Assembly (NCBI GenBank): GCA_002382805.1
Contig: DGAD01000016.1
Span: 1-52,665, forward strand
Origin: Clostridiales bacterium UBA4039
GTDB taxonomy: Bacteria; Bacillota; Clostridia; Lachnospirales; Vallitaleaceae
DNA length: 52,665 nucleotides
Reading direction: 5' to 3'
Shown here: in pieces, positions 35,953 through 44,265 of the stretch
Numbering within the stretch: the first letter of the stretch is position 1
Layout: the number at the start of each line of letters is the position of its first letter
The notes under the pieces: generated by a model
What the model saw: the letters and a program-made list of their open reading frames with translations, nothing else
Database searches by the model: none
Told to the model about the DNA's origin: nothing
Translations under genes and position numbers: made by a program

Positions 35953-37692
35953 GTGAACAAATTTATTCGGGTTAACATGGAGACACTAGAAGTAACAGTT
36001 GGAACAGTGCCCGAGAAGTATGCGGGACTGGGAGGAAGAGCTTTAACATCCAACTTTGTCAATGATGAGGTAAAGCCAACATGCCATCCACTAGGAAAAA
36101 ATAACAAGGTGATTATTGCTCCGGGATTATTAAGTGGAACGACAGCTCCAAACTCAGGAAGGCTCTCAGTAGGAGCAAAAAGTCCGTTGACAGGAACCAT
36201 CAAAGAATCCAACACAGGAGGATCTTCATCACAAATGCTGGCTAAGATGGGAATTAAGGCTTTAGTCATTGAAGGAATGCCTAAAGAAGATAAGTTCTAT
36301 ATTATTAAGGTCACCATGGATGGAGTTACTATTGACGAAGCCCCTAGCCAAATACTTGGTGGATGTGGCAATTATGAAGCGATTAAGGTGCTCAATGAAA
36401 AATATGGCAACCATGTGGGTATGGCATTAACGGGACCGGCAGGAGAGTATCGTCTGCCATCAGCTAACATATCATTTAAAGATCCGGATGGAAATATTCG
36501 TAGTGCCGGACGTGGTGGTTTAGGTGCAGTTCTTGGCTCGAAAAAGGTGAAGGGAATCGTCATTGATTCTACAGGAGCTTCTTCAGTACCTATCGCTGAT
36601 CCGGAAAAATTCAAAGCAGCATCAAAAGTCTTTGCAAAAGCATTGCTAGACCATCCGGTTGCGGGACAAGGGCTAGCCGCATATGGAACCGACGTACTTG
36701 TTAATATTTTAAATGAGGCAGGAGGACTTCCGGCGAACAACTTTACAGCAGGTCGTATTGACCATAATGACAATATATCCGGCGAGACAATGAACGCAAC
36801 GATTACAGAACGGGGTGGAGAAGGAAAAGTCTCCCATGGATGTCATAAGGGATGTATTATTCGATGTTCCCAATGGTATCCGGATAAGCAAGGAAAATAC
36901 ATCACCAGTGGTTTTGAATACGAGACCATTTGGGGATTAGGTGCTGATGGCGGAATTAAAGATTTAGATATTATTGCCTATATCGACCGCGCAATGGATG
37001 ATGTCGGAGTCGACAGTATTGAGACAGCTGTAGCGGTAGCAACTGCAATGGACGGAGGCTTGATTCCATGGGGGGATGGAGAGGCAGTTCTTAAAATTGT
37101 TCAAGAGATGGCAAAACCAACACCGCTTGCACGAATTATTGCCAGTGGAACGTCTGTGGTAGGTAAGGTATGTGGATTATTTAGAGTTCCTGTGGTTAAA
37201 GATCAAGGAATCCCCGCATATGACCCACGTTCAGTCAAAGGGATTGGATTAACATATGCCACGACAACAATGGGAGCTGATCATACGGCAGGCTATTGTA
37301 TTTCAGGGAATATCCTAAAAGTTGGTGCAGACATTGATCCGCTAAAAAAAGAAGGTCAAGTTGAATATGCAAGAGCCATGCAGATTGGAACAGCGGCGAT
37401 TGACAGTTCGGGAATGTGTCTATTTGTATACTTTGGAATCGCAGACAATCCGGGTGGATATCAAGCATTGATTGATATGATTAATGCCCAATATGGATTG
37501 GAATTGACTGCCGATGATTTGGATACATTAGGAAAAGCGGTACTTAAAGTAGAAAAAGATTTTAATACACGTGCCGGGTTTACTAATCATCATGATCGAC
37601 TTCCTGAATTTATGGAGTATGAGCCTTTGCCACCACATAATGAAGTGTGGAACTTTACACCGGAAGAGATTGACGAAGTCTGGAACTTTTGA
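35953..37692 (+). CDS. aor: Aldehyde:ferredoxin oxidoreductase (tungsten pterin enzyme)
   Basis: A 579-residue AOR-family enzyme that oxidises aldehydes to acids with ferredoxin, or runs in reverse, using a bis-pterin tungsten (or molybdenum) cofactor. The N-terminal domain has KYAGLGGRALTS and TAPNSGRLSVGAKSPLTG, followed by the AOR pattern GRGGLGAVLGSKK. The [4Fe-4S] ligands are Cys297, Cys301 and Cys305 in GCHKGCIIRC plus Cys489 in SSGMC. The spacing CxxxCxxxC differs from the CxxCxxxC of Pyrococcus AOR. GTG 35953 follows AAAGGAGG; the frame runs further upstream but into the riboswitch. MoaD-like and E1 genes follow. Confidence 0.93.
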   Translation: MNKFIRVNMETLEVTVGTVPEKYAGLGGRALTSNFVNDEVKPTCHPLGKNNKVIIAPGLLSGTTAPNSGRLSVGAKSPLTGTIKESNTGGSSSQMLAKMGIKALVIEGMPKEDKFYIIKVTMDGVTIDEAPSQILGGCGNYEAIKVLNEKYGNHVGMALTGPAGEYRLPSANISFKDPDGNIRSAGRGGLGAVLGSKKVKGIVIDSTGASSVPIADPEKFKAASKVFAKALLDHPVAGQGLAAYGTDVLVNILNEAGGLPANNFTAGRIDHNDNISGETMNATITERGGEGKVSHGCHKGCIIRCSQWYPDKQGKYITSGFEYETIWGLGADGGIKDLDIIAYIDRAMDDVGVDSIETAVAVATAMDGGLIPWGDGEAVLKIVQEMAKPTPLARIIASGTSVVGKVCGLFRVPVVKDQGIPAYDPRSVKGIGLTYATTTMGADHTAGYCISGNILKVGADIDPLKKEGQVEYARAMQIGTAAIDSSGMCLFVYFGIADNPGGYQALIDMINAQYGLELTADDLDTLGKAVLKVEKDFNTRAGFTNHHDRLPEFMEYEPLPPHNEVWNFTPEEIDEVWNF

Positions 37693-37696
37693 CCCA

Positions 37697-38032
37697 ATGA
37701 CCGATGAAAAAAAACAATTGGAAATTCGTGGTTTTTTGCAATTAGATGCTTTTCTTAAAAAGAAATATGGAACAATGCCTGTGTTTTATGAGATTGACGG
37801 ACCAATAACAGGAATAGAATTGGCAAAAGAACTGGGAATCAAACGCGAAGATATCGAAGTGATTTTTGTTAATGGGTTTGTCCAAGAGGTGAATTATACC
37901 TTAAATCCCGGAGACCGTATGGCTTTTTTACCTCCGGGGTGTCCTGGACCCTATAGAATTGCACTGGGATTTTATGGTAAGAATCAAGACAATGTAGCAA
38001 ATTTTAAGATTCAGCGAAAGGATTCCAAATAA
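37697..38032 (+). CDS. MoaD/ThiS-like beta-grasp protein without the C-terminal Gly-Gly
   Basis: About 111 residues. Residues 25-105 are a ubiquitin-like beta-grasp fold: GPITGIELAKELGI, then VIFVNGFVQEVNYTLNPGDRMAFLPP, given as VIFVNGFVQEVNY and TLNPGDRMAFLPP. This matches MoaD/ThiS and the Mut7-C-associated ubiquitin-like domains. Instead of ending at Gly-Gly it continues for 30 residues (GCPGPYRIALGFYGKNQD), so it cannot be a normal sulfur carrier. It begins 4 nt after the AOR stop without a strong ribosome site, implying coupled translation. Proteins like this often accompany AOR; a chaperone or maturation role is a guess. Confidence 0.75.
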   Translation: MTDEKKQLEIRGFLQLDAFLKKKYGTMPVFYEIDGPITGIELAKELGIKREDIEVIFVNGFVQEVNYTLNPGDRMAFLPPGCPGPYRIALGFYGKNQDNVANFKIQRKDSK

Positions 38033-38256
38033 TGAAGATTACAGTCAAGCTATTTGCAACCTTAAGAAACTATGGTGAGAACATATGTGAGATGGAGGTT
38101 GGTGACGATGCGACGCCATTAACGGTGATGCATATGATGCGCATCCCTTCTCAGGAAGTATCGATTGTCATGATTAACGGCAAGCGAGTGAACGAACAGA
38201 CGTCGTTAAAGCAGGCAGATACTGTTGCATTATTCCCACCAGTAGGAGGTGGATGA
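38032..38256 (+). CDS. moaD: MoaD-like sulfur carrier
   Basis: A 74-residue ubiquitin-like protein ending in PPVGGG, the Gly-Gly tail that is adenylated and thiocarboxylated to supply sulfur for the molybdopterin dithiolene. KLFATLRNYG at the start and MINGKRVNEQTSLKQADTVA in the middle fit MoaD. It overlaps the previous gene by one base and the E1 gene by one base, so the three are tightly coupled. Its dedicated activating enzyme follows directly. Confidence 0.92.
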   Translation: MKITVKLFATLRNYGENICEMEVGDDATPLTVMHMMRIPSQEVSIVMINGKRVNEQTSLKQADTVALFPPVGGG

Positions 38257-38939
38257 TGCGCTATGCTCGTAATGGTATCTTCACAGAGCAAGAGATGGTA
38301 CGACTAAAGCATGCCCGTGTATGCATTGTCGGATGTGGAGGTCTGGGAGGATATATACTTGAGATGATGATGCGAGTGGGCGTTGGACATCTTAGGGTTA
38401 TTGATGGGGATTACTTTAGTCCAAGTAATCTTAACCGTCAAATACTCTCACGAGAAGATAATATGGGGCAGGCAAAAGTATATGCTGCAAAAGAACGGGT
38501 TCAGGAGATTAACAAAGAAGTGGAGATTGACTGCATCGCAGACTATCTGGATGAGCAAAATGCAGAGAAAATGCTAGAAGGGCATGATCTTGTTATGGAT
38601 GCATTGGATTCTATAGCAAGTAGATATGTATTACAAAAAACTTGTGAAGCATTAGAGATTCCTCTGGTCCATGGAGCTATTGCCGGGTGGTATGGTCAAG
38701 TTGCAGTTATCTTTCCAGGCGATAGACTATTAGATTTAGTCTACAAAAGTCCATTCGATGGAGTACAGCCCCCCGGAATAGAAACAAAACTTGGCAACCC
38801 TTCCTTTAGTCCGGCGACGATAGCATCTATTCAAGTATCAGAAGGATTAAAGGTTTTGATTCAGAGGGGGACGGTATTAAGAAAAAAATTATTGTATATT
38901 GATCTTTTAGATAATGAATTTCATATTTTAAACTTATAG
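38256..38939 (+). CDS. MoeB/ThiF/HesA-like E1 activating enzyme
   Basis: About 227 residues. It adenylates the C-terminus of MoaD-type carriers. It shows the ATP motif VCIVGCGGLGGY, DGDYFSPSNLNRQ with the conserved Asn-Arg-Gln, and DALDSIASRYVLQ. The catalytic-loop region continues with PLVHGAIAGWYGQV. It lacks the two CxxC zinc pairs of E. coli MoeB, as HesA-type members often do. The ATG at 38256 fits AGGAGGTGG better than that at 38253. Its partner is almost certainly the MoaD encoded just before it. Last gene before the second structured leader. Confidence 0.92.
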   Translation: MRYARNGIFTEQEMVRLKHARVCIVGCGGLGGYILEMMMRVGVGHLRVIDGDYFSPSNLNRQILSREDNMGQAKVYAAKERVQEINKEVEIDCIADYLDEQNAEKMLEGHDLVMDALDSIASRYVLQKTCEALEIPLVHGAIAGWYGQVAVIFPGDRLLDLVYKSPFDGVQPPGIETKLGNPSFSPATIASIQVSEGLKVLIQRGTVLRKKLLYIDLLDNEFHILNL

Positions 38940-38957
38940 TAATTAAATAGTATAATT

Positions 38958-39048
38958 CCGAGTCAGCGACCCTAAGGGAAACTATGGATCGATGACCTGG
39001 GTTAGGGGAGAAATCCGCTAGCCTCCCGTGTTTGGAAAGGAAGACTTG
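38958..39048 (+). ncRNA. Second putative Moco/Tuco riboswitch, upstream of the ECF operon
   Basis: This copy contains an exact 11-nt tetraloop receptor, CCTAAG (38971-38976) and TATGG (38983-38987), enclosing a GAAA loop. Shared blocks with the first copy are CCGAGT, AGCG, GAGAAATC, TAGCCTCCCG-like and TTTGGAAAGG. GGGAG at about 39006 can pair with CTCCC at about 39023. Compared with the first copy, the outer receptor pair changes from U-A to C-G, which supports a real structure. A T-run terminator follows 5 nt later. The promoter is unclear: a TATAAT at 38951 lies too close to give the full RNA, so read-through from the AOR operon is possible. Confidence 0.75.
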
Positions 39049-39052
39049 TTAA

Positions 39053-39082
39053 GGGTACTTCTATGTCTGAAGTACTCTTTTT
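39053..39082 (+). terminator. Riboswitch expression platform: intrinsic terminator
   Basis: GGGTACTTC (39053-39061) pairs with GAAGTACTC (39069-39077, one G-U pair), followed by a run of T. It lies between the aptamer and the first start codon, consistent with ligand-dependent termination. Confidence 0.8.
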
Positions 39083-39111
39083 CCCTTTATATTATAGGAA
39101 GGAGGAGTGGG

Positions 39112-39600
39112 GTGAAACGAGGGATATTCATAATAATCGGTATGCTTTTTGGCCTTTGGACAACAGGATGCCAACAACAAGAAGACTTTGGCAACAATAC
39201 GGTGAATACATATATATTTGACCTTGATGAAAGCTTTGAGCGTGTAGAAGAAAAAGAAGATGAAAATATTTTAAGAGTATATGACTTAGGCGAGCAGACA
39301 TATAGTGTTGTAACTAAGGCTATGGGATTTGAAGGCATGATTTTCATAGATGTGAGACTGGAAGACCAAGCAATCCATGAAGTGAAGATTATTCATGAAA
39401 ATGAATCGGAAGGTTATGGACATTATATTGTTGAATCTTGGTTTTTGGAACGGTTTCAAATATCTGGTTATGAAGAACTTAAGTTGACAAAGTATTTTAA
39501 AGAGCAGGAAGATGAAGTTGTTGCAGTTACAGGTGCGACAATTTCAAGTCAAGCGGTACTTGATGCAGTTAACAATACATTGGATATTATAGGAGGGTAG
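39112..39600 (+). CDS. FMN-binding-domain lipoprotein
   Basis: About 162 residues. A lipoprotein signal ends TTGC (Cys20). The body is an FMN_bind domain (RnfG/NqrC/PepSY-like), with VTGATISSQAV at the C-terminus. Thr143 in TGAT fits the motif at which ApbE attaches FMN covalently. It would be an extracytoplasmic electron carrier on the membrane surface. GTG 39112 follows GGAAGGAGG; the frame extends upstream into the terminator without a ribosome site. First gene of the riboswitch-controlled operon, 3 nt before the next lipoprotein. Confidence 0.85.
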   Translation: MKRGIFIIIGMLFGLWTTGCQQQEDFGNNTVNTYIFDLDESFERVEEKEDENILRVYDLGEQTYSVVTKAMGFEGMIFIDVRLEDQAIHEVKIIHENESEGYGHYIVESWFLERFQISGYEELKLTKYFKEQEDEVVAVTGATISSQAVLDAVNNTLDIIGG

Positions 39601-39603
39601 TCT

Positions 39604-41187
39604 ATGCAAATGGGTAAGAAGGTACTAATCATATTTTTTACGATTGTGTTGATAATGACAGGATGTAAGCCAGGCTCAGCAGAACAAGAAGCGATAACAG
39701 ATGTGGATCAAGGGTCGGCTAGTGGAGAACAAGAGCAGGACCAGGCGCTAACATATGAGGGAGAACTGTCTTTTGAAGGAGAAGCTGAGTTTTCCATTGC
39801 ATATGATGAGATTTATGGAATGGATGCAGTGGAAAGAACCGTCAAACATATTTCCTCGAGTGGAGAAGAGACGACCAATACGGTAAAAGGGGTCTTGCTT
39901 TCGGATATTCTATCAACGCATGGAATTGACCAGCAAATGTTGGGCTCCATACGATTTAGTGCAGGTGATGGGTATGCAATTGACGTTCCTCAAGATATTG
40001 TTCGCGAAAAAGAGATTGTATTAGCGTGGATGTTTGATGGAGAAATGCTTGATGAACGAAAAATGCCTCTTCGTGTGGCCATTGATGATGTGCGCTCTAT
40101 GTATTATGCTTCGAATTTATCCAAAGTAATCCTTGGAGAAGCAAAAGAAGTTGTCGAAGAACAAAATGAAGCAATAGAGAAAAAAATAGTGATGCTTGAT
40201 ACGGCCATCGCAGGCTTAAAAAAACTTCCATATGTATATTATGAGAGTCAAGACATGGCGATTAATGTCAAAGAGCTTTTTGGTGAATTTAGTTCAAACC
40301 CCTCGGATACAGTGTCTTTTGTTGCCGTAGACGGATATGAAAAAACAGAAAGTTATGATGTGGTTAGTGAAGGGTTCATCAAATATACCGGTGAGGACGC
40401 ACCACTTTTTACAGGACGAGATCTTCCCAAAGGAATGAATGTAAAATATATCCTATCTCTTAGTACAGAAGATGTAACCTATCTATCTGTAATGGGGGCT
40501 ATGGATAAGCTAAACGTCGAGATGATTGATGGGAATATGGGCGTTAATCTAAAAGAAGTCGTGGACTTGGTTGGATGGTCGGCACAGACATATATTTTGA
40601 CAGCGGCAGACGGTTATGAAAAGCAAGTGAGTGCACAAGATCTTGAGCTAGGCATCGCATACCTTGAGGAGGATGCAACGGTAACAGCCATATTTAATGT
40701 GGATAATCCGGGAAAATCAAAGGTCAAGGAGCTTATATCTATTCGAGCAGAAAATAGTGGAGAAGCTGTCGCTTTAACAGAAGATGAGAATCAGATGGAA
40801 GGTGTCAATTGGGTGGTTACCATTGATGGATTAAGCGATGGTTCTTTTGAATTTGATCGGGAACGAGCAGAACGAAAGTTAACATTAATTGACCTCCATA
40901 CAGAAAAAATGAAAAATGATGAAAAAATTCCTGAGGACTGGCAGGGATATCGGGTTTTAGACATCCTTGAATTTTTAAAGGTAGACGATTTTGAGAGCAT
41001 TGTTGTTACTGCACAAGATGGATATGAAGTAGAACTATCTAAAGATTTAGTGGATGGCGAGACAATTCTTGCCGTAGTAAAAGATGGAGAAGCGATGACG
41101 GAAGAAGATAATTTGGTTCAGTTGGTACAAAACACAGAGTTTGCAACAACTTGGGTGAAGGGTGTTGCAAGGATTACGGTTAAATAA
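39604..41187 (+). CDS. Lipoprotein with repeated DGY domains, molybdopterin-oxidoreductase-like
   Basis: A 527-residue lipoprotein (MTGC, Cys21). The body holds at least three related domains with four recurring Asp-Gly-Tyr signatures: GDGYAIDVP, VDGYEKTES, ADGYEKQVS and QDGYEVELS. The first domain, with VKGVLLSDILSTHGI, AWMFDGEMLDERKMPLRVAI and NLSKVILGEA, resembles the sulfite-oxidase-type molybdopterin fold (Oxidored_molyb). There is no cysteine beyond the lipidated one, so the metal ligand of that fold is absent. It may capture a pterin or other small molecule for the ECF importer; that is inference. SD AGGAGGG, ATG 39604. Confidence 0.75.
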   Translation: MQMGKKVLIIFFTIVLIMTGCKPGSAEQEAITDVDQGSASGEQEQDQALTYEGELSFEGEAEFSIAYDEIYGMDAVERTVKHISSSGEETTNTVKGVLLSDILSTHGIDQQMLGSIRFSAGDGYAIDVPQDIVREKEIVLAWMFDGEMLDERKMPLRVAIDDVRSMYYASNLSKVILGEAKEVVEEQNEAIEKKIVMLDTAIAGLKKLPYVYYESQDMAINVKELFGEFSSNPSDTVSFVAVDGYEKTESYDVVSEGFIKYTGEDAPLFTGRDLPKGMNVKYILSLSTEDVTYLSVMGAMDKLNVEMIDGNMGVNLKEVVDLVGWSAQTYILTAADGYEKQVSAQDLELGIAYLEEDATVTAIFNVDNPGKSKVKELISIRAENSGEAVALTEDENQMEGVNWVVTIDGLSDGSFEFDRERAERKLTLIDLHTEKMKNDEKIPEDWQGYRVLDILEFLKVDDFESIVVTAQDGYEVELSKDLVDGETILAVVKDGEAMTEEDNLVQLVQNTEFATTWVKGVARITVK

Positions 41188-41742
41188 ATGATAAATCTAA
41201 AACGTTTTTCAGTTTTTGAACTTGTAGTTATGGCCTTGCTTGCGTCCATTGGTCTTGCTGCAAAACCAGTTGTTGTACCCTTAGCGCATATGATTACAGT
41301 ACCTCTGGGAATTCCCGGAGGTGCAATTGCCGGGGGGCTATATATGTTTTGGATTGTACTGGCAGGTGGTTTGGTAAAAAAAAGAGGCGCAGCGACAATA
41401 ACGGCTTTCACCCAAGCAATTATTGTTATGGTGACGGGACTTATGGGAAGTCATGGGCTATTAAGCATTATTACCTATACATTGCCCGGTTTAATCATTG
41501 ATATATATTTAATTGTTTTTCGAAGACACTTAAGTACGTCAACAGATTTTTTTGTTGCAGGAATCCTTGCTAATATGGCAGGAGCCTATATGACGATACT
41601 AGTATTTTTTCGCTTACCTTTAATTCCTATGTTAACTAGTCTTTCAGCAGCTATATTTTCTGGAGGAATTGGCGGTTTAATTGCCTATCGGCTATATCTA
41701 AGTATTATGAGTACGGGGGTGATTTCAAGTGATGATACGTAA
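41188..41742 (+). CDS. ECF transporter substrate-binding (S) component
   Basis: A 184-residue very hydrophobic protein with five or six membrane helices. TM1 VVMALLASIGLAAKP provides small-residue packing of the kind that contacts the T subunit. GIPGGAIAGGLYMFWIVLAGGLVKK and GLMGSHGLLSIITYTLPG, cut here as GIPGGAIAGGLYMF and GLMGSHGLLSIITY, recall YkoE/ThiW-type S components. The matching A, A and T subunits are encoded 2 kb downstream in the same operon. The substrate is not readable; the upstream Moco-type riboswitch points to a pterin cofactor or precursor rather than a thiamine precursor. Confidence 0.8.
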   Translation: MINLKRFSVFELVVMALLASIGLAAKPVVVPLAHMITVPLGIPGGAIAGGLYMFWIVLAGGLVKKRGAATITAFTQAIIVMVTGLMGSHGLLSIITYTLPGLIIDIYLIVFRRHLSTSTDFFVAGILANMAGAYMTILVFFRLPLIPMLTSLSAAIFSGGIGGLIAYRLYLSIMSTGVISSDDT

Positions 41743-43120
41743 GTTTTTAGGTCTTATGCTATTGGCCGGGCTACTAACGGGATGCCAAAAGGAAGTGGCT
41801 ACAGAGCCATTTGAGGTTAAGGGAGATATCGAAACATGGACAATTATTGAAGATACAACAAAGCCTCTAGATACTATGGAGTTGATTAGCGCACTGACAC
41901 CTTTATATGGGACATTTGATTTGGTGATTAGTTCAAGAGATGGATTTTCCATCCGATTAAGCGGAGAGACCATTGATAATACATCCCTTAAGTATTCGCC
42001 TTCAACAGGCTGGATGTTTGTCTCTGAACATCATCCGGTCAATAGCCGTGTGAAGTGGATTAGTGAAGTTATCGTGGTCAAGAAAAAACAGGAGGAGCCT
42101 AACTTTAGCGCAGGTCTTAATATTATCCGAGACGATCAAAACATCCATAAATCTTTAGGTGAGCTTTTATCAATGGAGTATGGTATGCGCTTTCATATTG
42201 ACGGAACAACAGAGCAAGAAGGCAATTCAATTGATGTTATGAAAAAAGTGCGTTTTTTCCCGTTAAAAACATGGATAGAAGAAGGCTATGACTGGCTTTT
42301 AGTTATGGATGGAAGTGGAGAACATCACTATATCCGAGAAGGGGACTACTCGATCGAAATGCAAAATAGGCAATTGAACTTACGCGGTGTTCATGGACAG
42401 GAGATAGAGGATGTGGTTGGAGTCATCGTTGACCCACCTGCACAGACAGTGATGGATAATTATTATGATGCAATGAATTATATAGAAAAAGGGATTCCCG
42501 TGCTCACAATCTTTATTGATGGATTTGCTTTTGAACAATGGGAACAAGTAAAAGAAGAATACCCAAGCTTATACATATCCAAGCAGGAATTTTCAAAAGC
42601 GAGTACAGTATATACACCGGTAACAAATGCGGGATTTGCAGCGATGATATCTGGACAAGTTCCAAAGCAAACAGGAATTATGGACCGTTCGGTTCGTCGT
42701 CCGGCATGTGATACGATATATAATCAGGTGGAAGAAGGTGTTCTTATAGATGGGCTTGTCAAAATTCTAGATGTTCCCTGTAAACTATATTTAGAAAATG
42801 ATGAAGATGATGATGGGTACACAGATGAAGAAGTGTATGTAAAAGCCCTGGATATTCCAAGTGAGAAATATATGCTCGTACATTTTAATGGTGTTGATGA
42901 AGCGGGACATGATTATGGACCTTATGATGAAAAAACAATAAATAAAATTATTGAAGTGGATGGTTATGTCGAGGAACTTGCCAATCGCTGGCCTGGAAAA
43001 GTGATTATCCTTGCAGACCATGGCATGCATAAGACAAGTGAAGGCGGCGATCATGGGGAGTTTCGAGTGGAGGATATGTTTATTCCTTATCTGATAATTG
43101 ATGGAGGACAATATGAGTAA
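41732..43120 (+). CDS. Alkaline-phosphatase-superfamily lipoprotein (type I phosphodiesterase-like)
   Basis: A 462-residue lipoprotein (LTGC, Cys18). Residues 20-115 form a diverged DGY/F domain (SRDGFSIRLSG) like those of its neighbours. The C-terminal part (255-462) is a type I phosphodiesterase/nucleotide-pyrophosphatase fold. The metal ligands are Asp263 in FIDGF, nucleophile Thr298 in PVTNAGFAAMISG, the Asp/His of GVDEAGHDYG, LADHGMH and GGDHGEFR. All metal ligands seem present. It would hydrolyse a phosphate ester or pyrophosphate outside the cell. It overlaps the S component gene by 11 nt, suggesting preparation of the imported substrate. Confidence 0.82.
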   Translation: MIRKFLGLMLLAGLLTGCQKEVATEPFEVKGDIETWTIIEDTTKPLDTMELISALTPLYGTFDLVISSRDGFSIRLSGETIDNTSLKYSPSTGWMFVSEHHPVNSRVKWISEVIVVKKKQEEPNFSAGLNIIRDDQNIHKSLGELLSMEYGMRFHIDGTTEQEGNSIDVMKKVRFFPLKTWIEEGYDWLLVMDGSGEHHYIREGDYSIEMQNRQLNLRGVHGQEIEDVVGVIVDPPAQTVMDNYYDAMNYIEKGIPVLTIFIDGFAFEQWEQVKEEYPSLYISKQEFSKASTVYTPVTNAGFAAMISGQVPKQTGIMDRSVRRPACDTIYNQVEEGVLIDGLVKILDVPCKLYLENDEDDDGYTDEEVYVKALDIPSEKYMLVHFNGVDEAGHDYGPYDEKTINKIIEVDGYVEELANRWPGKVIILADHGMHKTSEGGDHGEFRVEDMFIPYLIIDGGQYE

Positions 43121-43634
43121 ACAGATGAAAGGTATTGTGATAGTTTTAGTTATCGTAGGGCTTGTATTAGGGGTAAGCATCTATATGGGCAAGGACGATT
43201 TGGCACTTAGGACAAAATTAAATAATGATGCAGTATTTGAGATTTTTGACCAAGGCAATGCTCTAGCTAAGTATACAATGGAAGAGATAGAAGCATTAGG
43301 CGCATCAGAGTTTAAGGCGCATCTAAAATCCAGTGGTCAGGCTGCAGTTGAATATACCTATCAAGGGGTTCTGATGAAAACAATTTTAGAGGATGCAGGA
43401 GTGGATTTTGAAGGAAAAGATTCAGCCATTGTTACAGCGGTAGATGGATATGCTGTATCGGTTGGCATGGATAAGTTAATGGATGATGATAATGTATATC
43501 TAGCATATATGCGTGAAGGGGAACTGCTTGGAACGTATGAAGATGGCGGAAGGGGACCTTATATGATGATTATACGTAAAGACCAGTTTAGCCAATATTG
43601 GTGTAAGTATGCCTACCGAGTGGAGTTGCAATAA
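43113..43634 (+). CDS. Membrane-anchored single DGY-domain protein
   Basis: About 173 residues. An N-terminal membrane anchor (IVIVLVIVGLVLGVSIY) is followed by one domain of the same kind as in the 527-residue lipoprotein. YQGVLMKTILEDAGV and AVDGYAVSVGMD match its signatures, and YMREGELLGTYEDGGRGPY corresponds to the NGEPL-type loop of molybdopterin oxidoreductases. One Cys remains near the C-terminus (YWCKYAY). ATG 43113 fits GGAGG; it overlaps the phosphodiesterase stop. Its stop abuts the first ECF ATPase. Function unknown; a substrate-delivery role is inferred from its place. Confidence 0.72.
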   Translation: MSKQMKGIVIVLVIVGLVLGVSIYMGKDDLALRTKLNNDAVFEIFDQGNALAKYTMEEIEALGASEFKAHLKSSGQAAVEYTYQGVLMKTILEDAGVDFEGKDSAIVTAVDGYAVSVGMDKLMDDDNVYLAYMREGELLGTYEDGGRGPYMMIIRKDQFSQYWCKYAYRVELQ

Positions 43635-44254
43635 TGATTGTACTTAATAGAGTTGCTTTTTCATATAAAAAAGTACAACCGCTTTTGCGAGAAATCAATC
43701 TTGTGATTAATCGAGGTGAGCATATTGGTATAATGGGCTCAAGTGGTTCGGGTAAGTCAACACTTTTAAAAATCATTAATGGAACGATTGACATTCAAAG
43801 GGTTCAAGGAGAATATCATCGACCGGATGAGCTGACCTTTGGAAGTGTGTATCAAAATTTAGATAACCAGATTATTTTTCCAAACGTATTGGATGAGATT
43901 GTATTTGGCATGGAGAACTTGTGTTATTCGAAGAAGCAAATGGATGAAAAACTCATTGAAGTTACACAGATACTTGATATTGAGCATTTGCTCGCAGAAG
44001 AGACGAGGCATTTATCCGGGGGCGAAAAGCAATTGGTTATAATGGCATCGATTCTTTGTCTAGATGTAGATGTACTGATTTTAGATGAATGCATGAGCCA
44101 AGTAGATGAACGAGGCAAGGCATTGATTTTAAAGGCGATTGATGCACTAAAAATAAAGGCAACGACGGTTATTATGGTGGATCATGAGAAGGCGCATCTA
44201 GAAAATATGGACCGGTTGTACCAAGTGAAGGATGGCCAGTTAATGATTATATGA
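43634..44254 (+). CDS. ECF transporter ATPase 1 (EcfA-like)
   Basis: A 206-residue ATPase of the energy-coupling-factor module. Walker A GSSGSGKST, Q-loop VYQNLDNQIIFPNV, signature LSGGEKQLV, Walker B VLILDECMSQVD and switch His in MVDHEKAH. The Gln-Asn-x-x-x-Gln stretch in the Q-loop is typical of ECF ATPases, which couple to T-component helices. It is short, lacking the C-terminal domain of EcfA1. It overlaps both neighbours by a base or so and pairs with the next ATPase. Confidence 0.92.
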   Translation: MIVLNRVAFSYKKVQPLLREINLVINRGEHIGIMGSSGSGKSTLLKIINGTIDIQRVQGEYHRPDELTFGSVYQNLDNQIIFPNVLDEIVFGMENLCYSKKQMDEKLIEVTQILDIEHLLAEETRHLSGGEKQLVIMASILCLDVDVLILDECMSQVDERGKALILKAIDALKIKATTVIMVDHEKAHLENMDRLYQVKDGQLMII

Positions 44255-44265
44255 GAGGTGTATAT

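Noticed and set aside
38951..38956. TATAAT as promoter of the second riboswitch
   Set aside because: Transcription would begin inside the aptamer, and the -35 region (TTAAAC) is weak.
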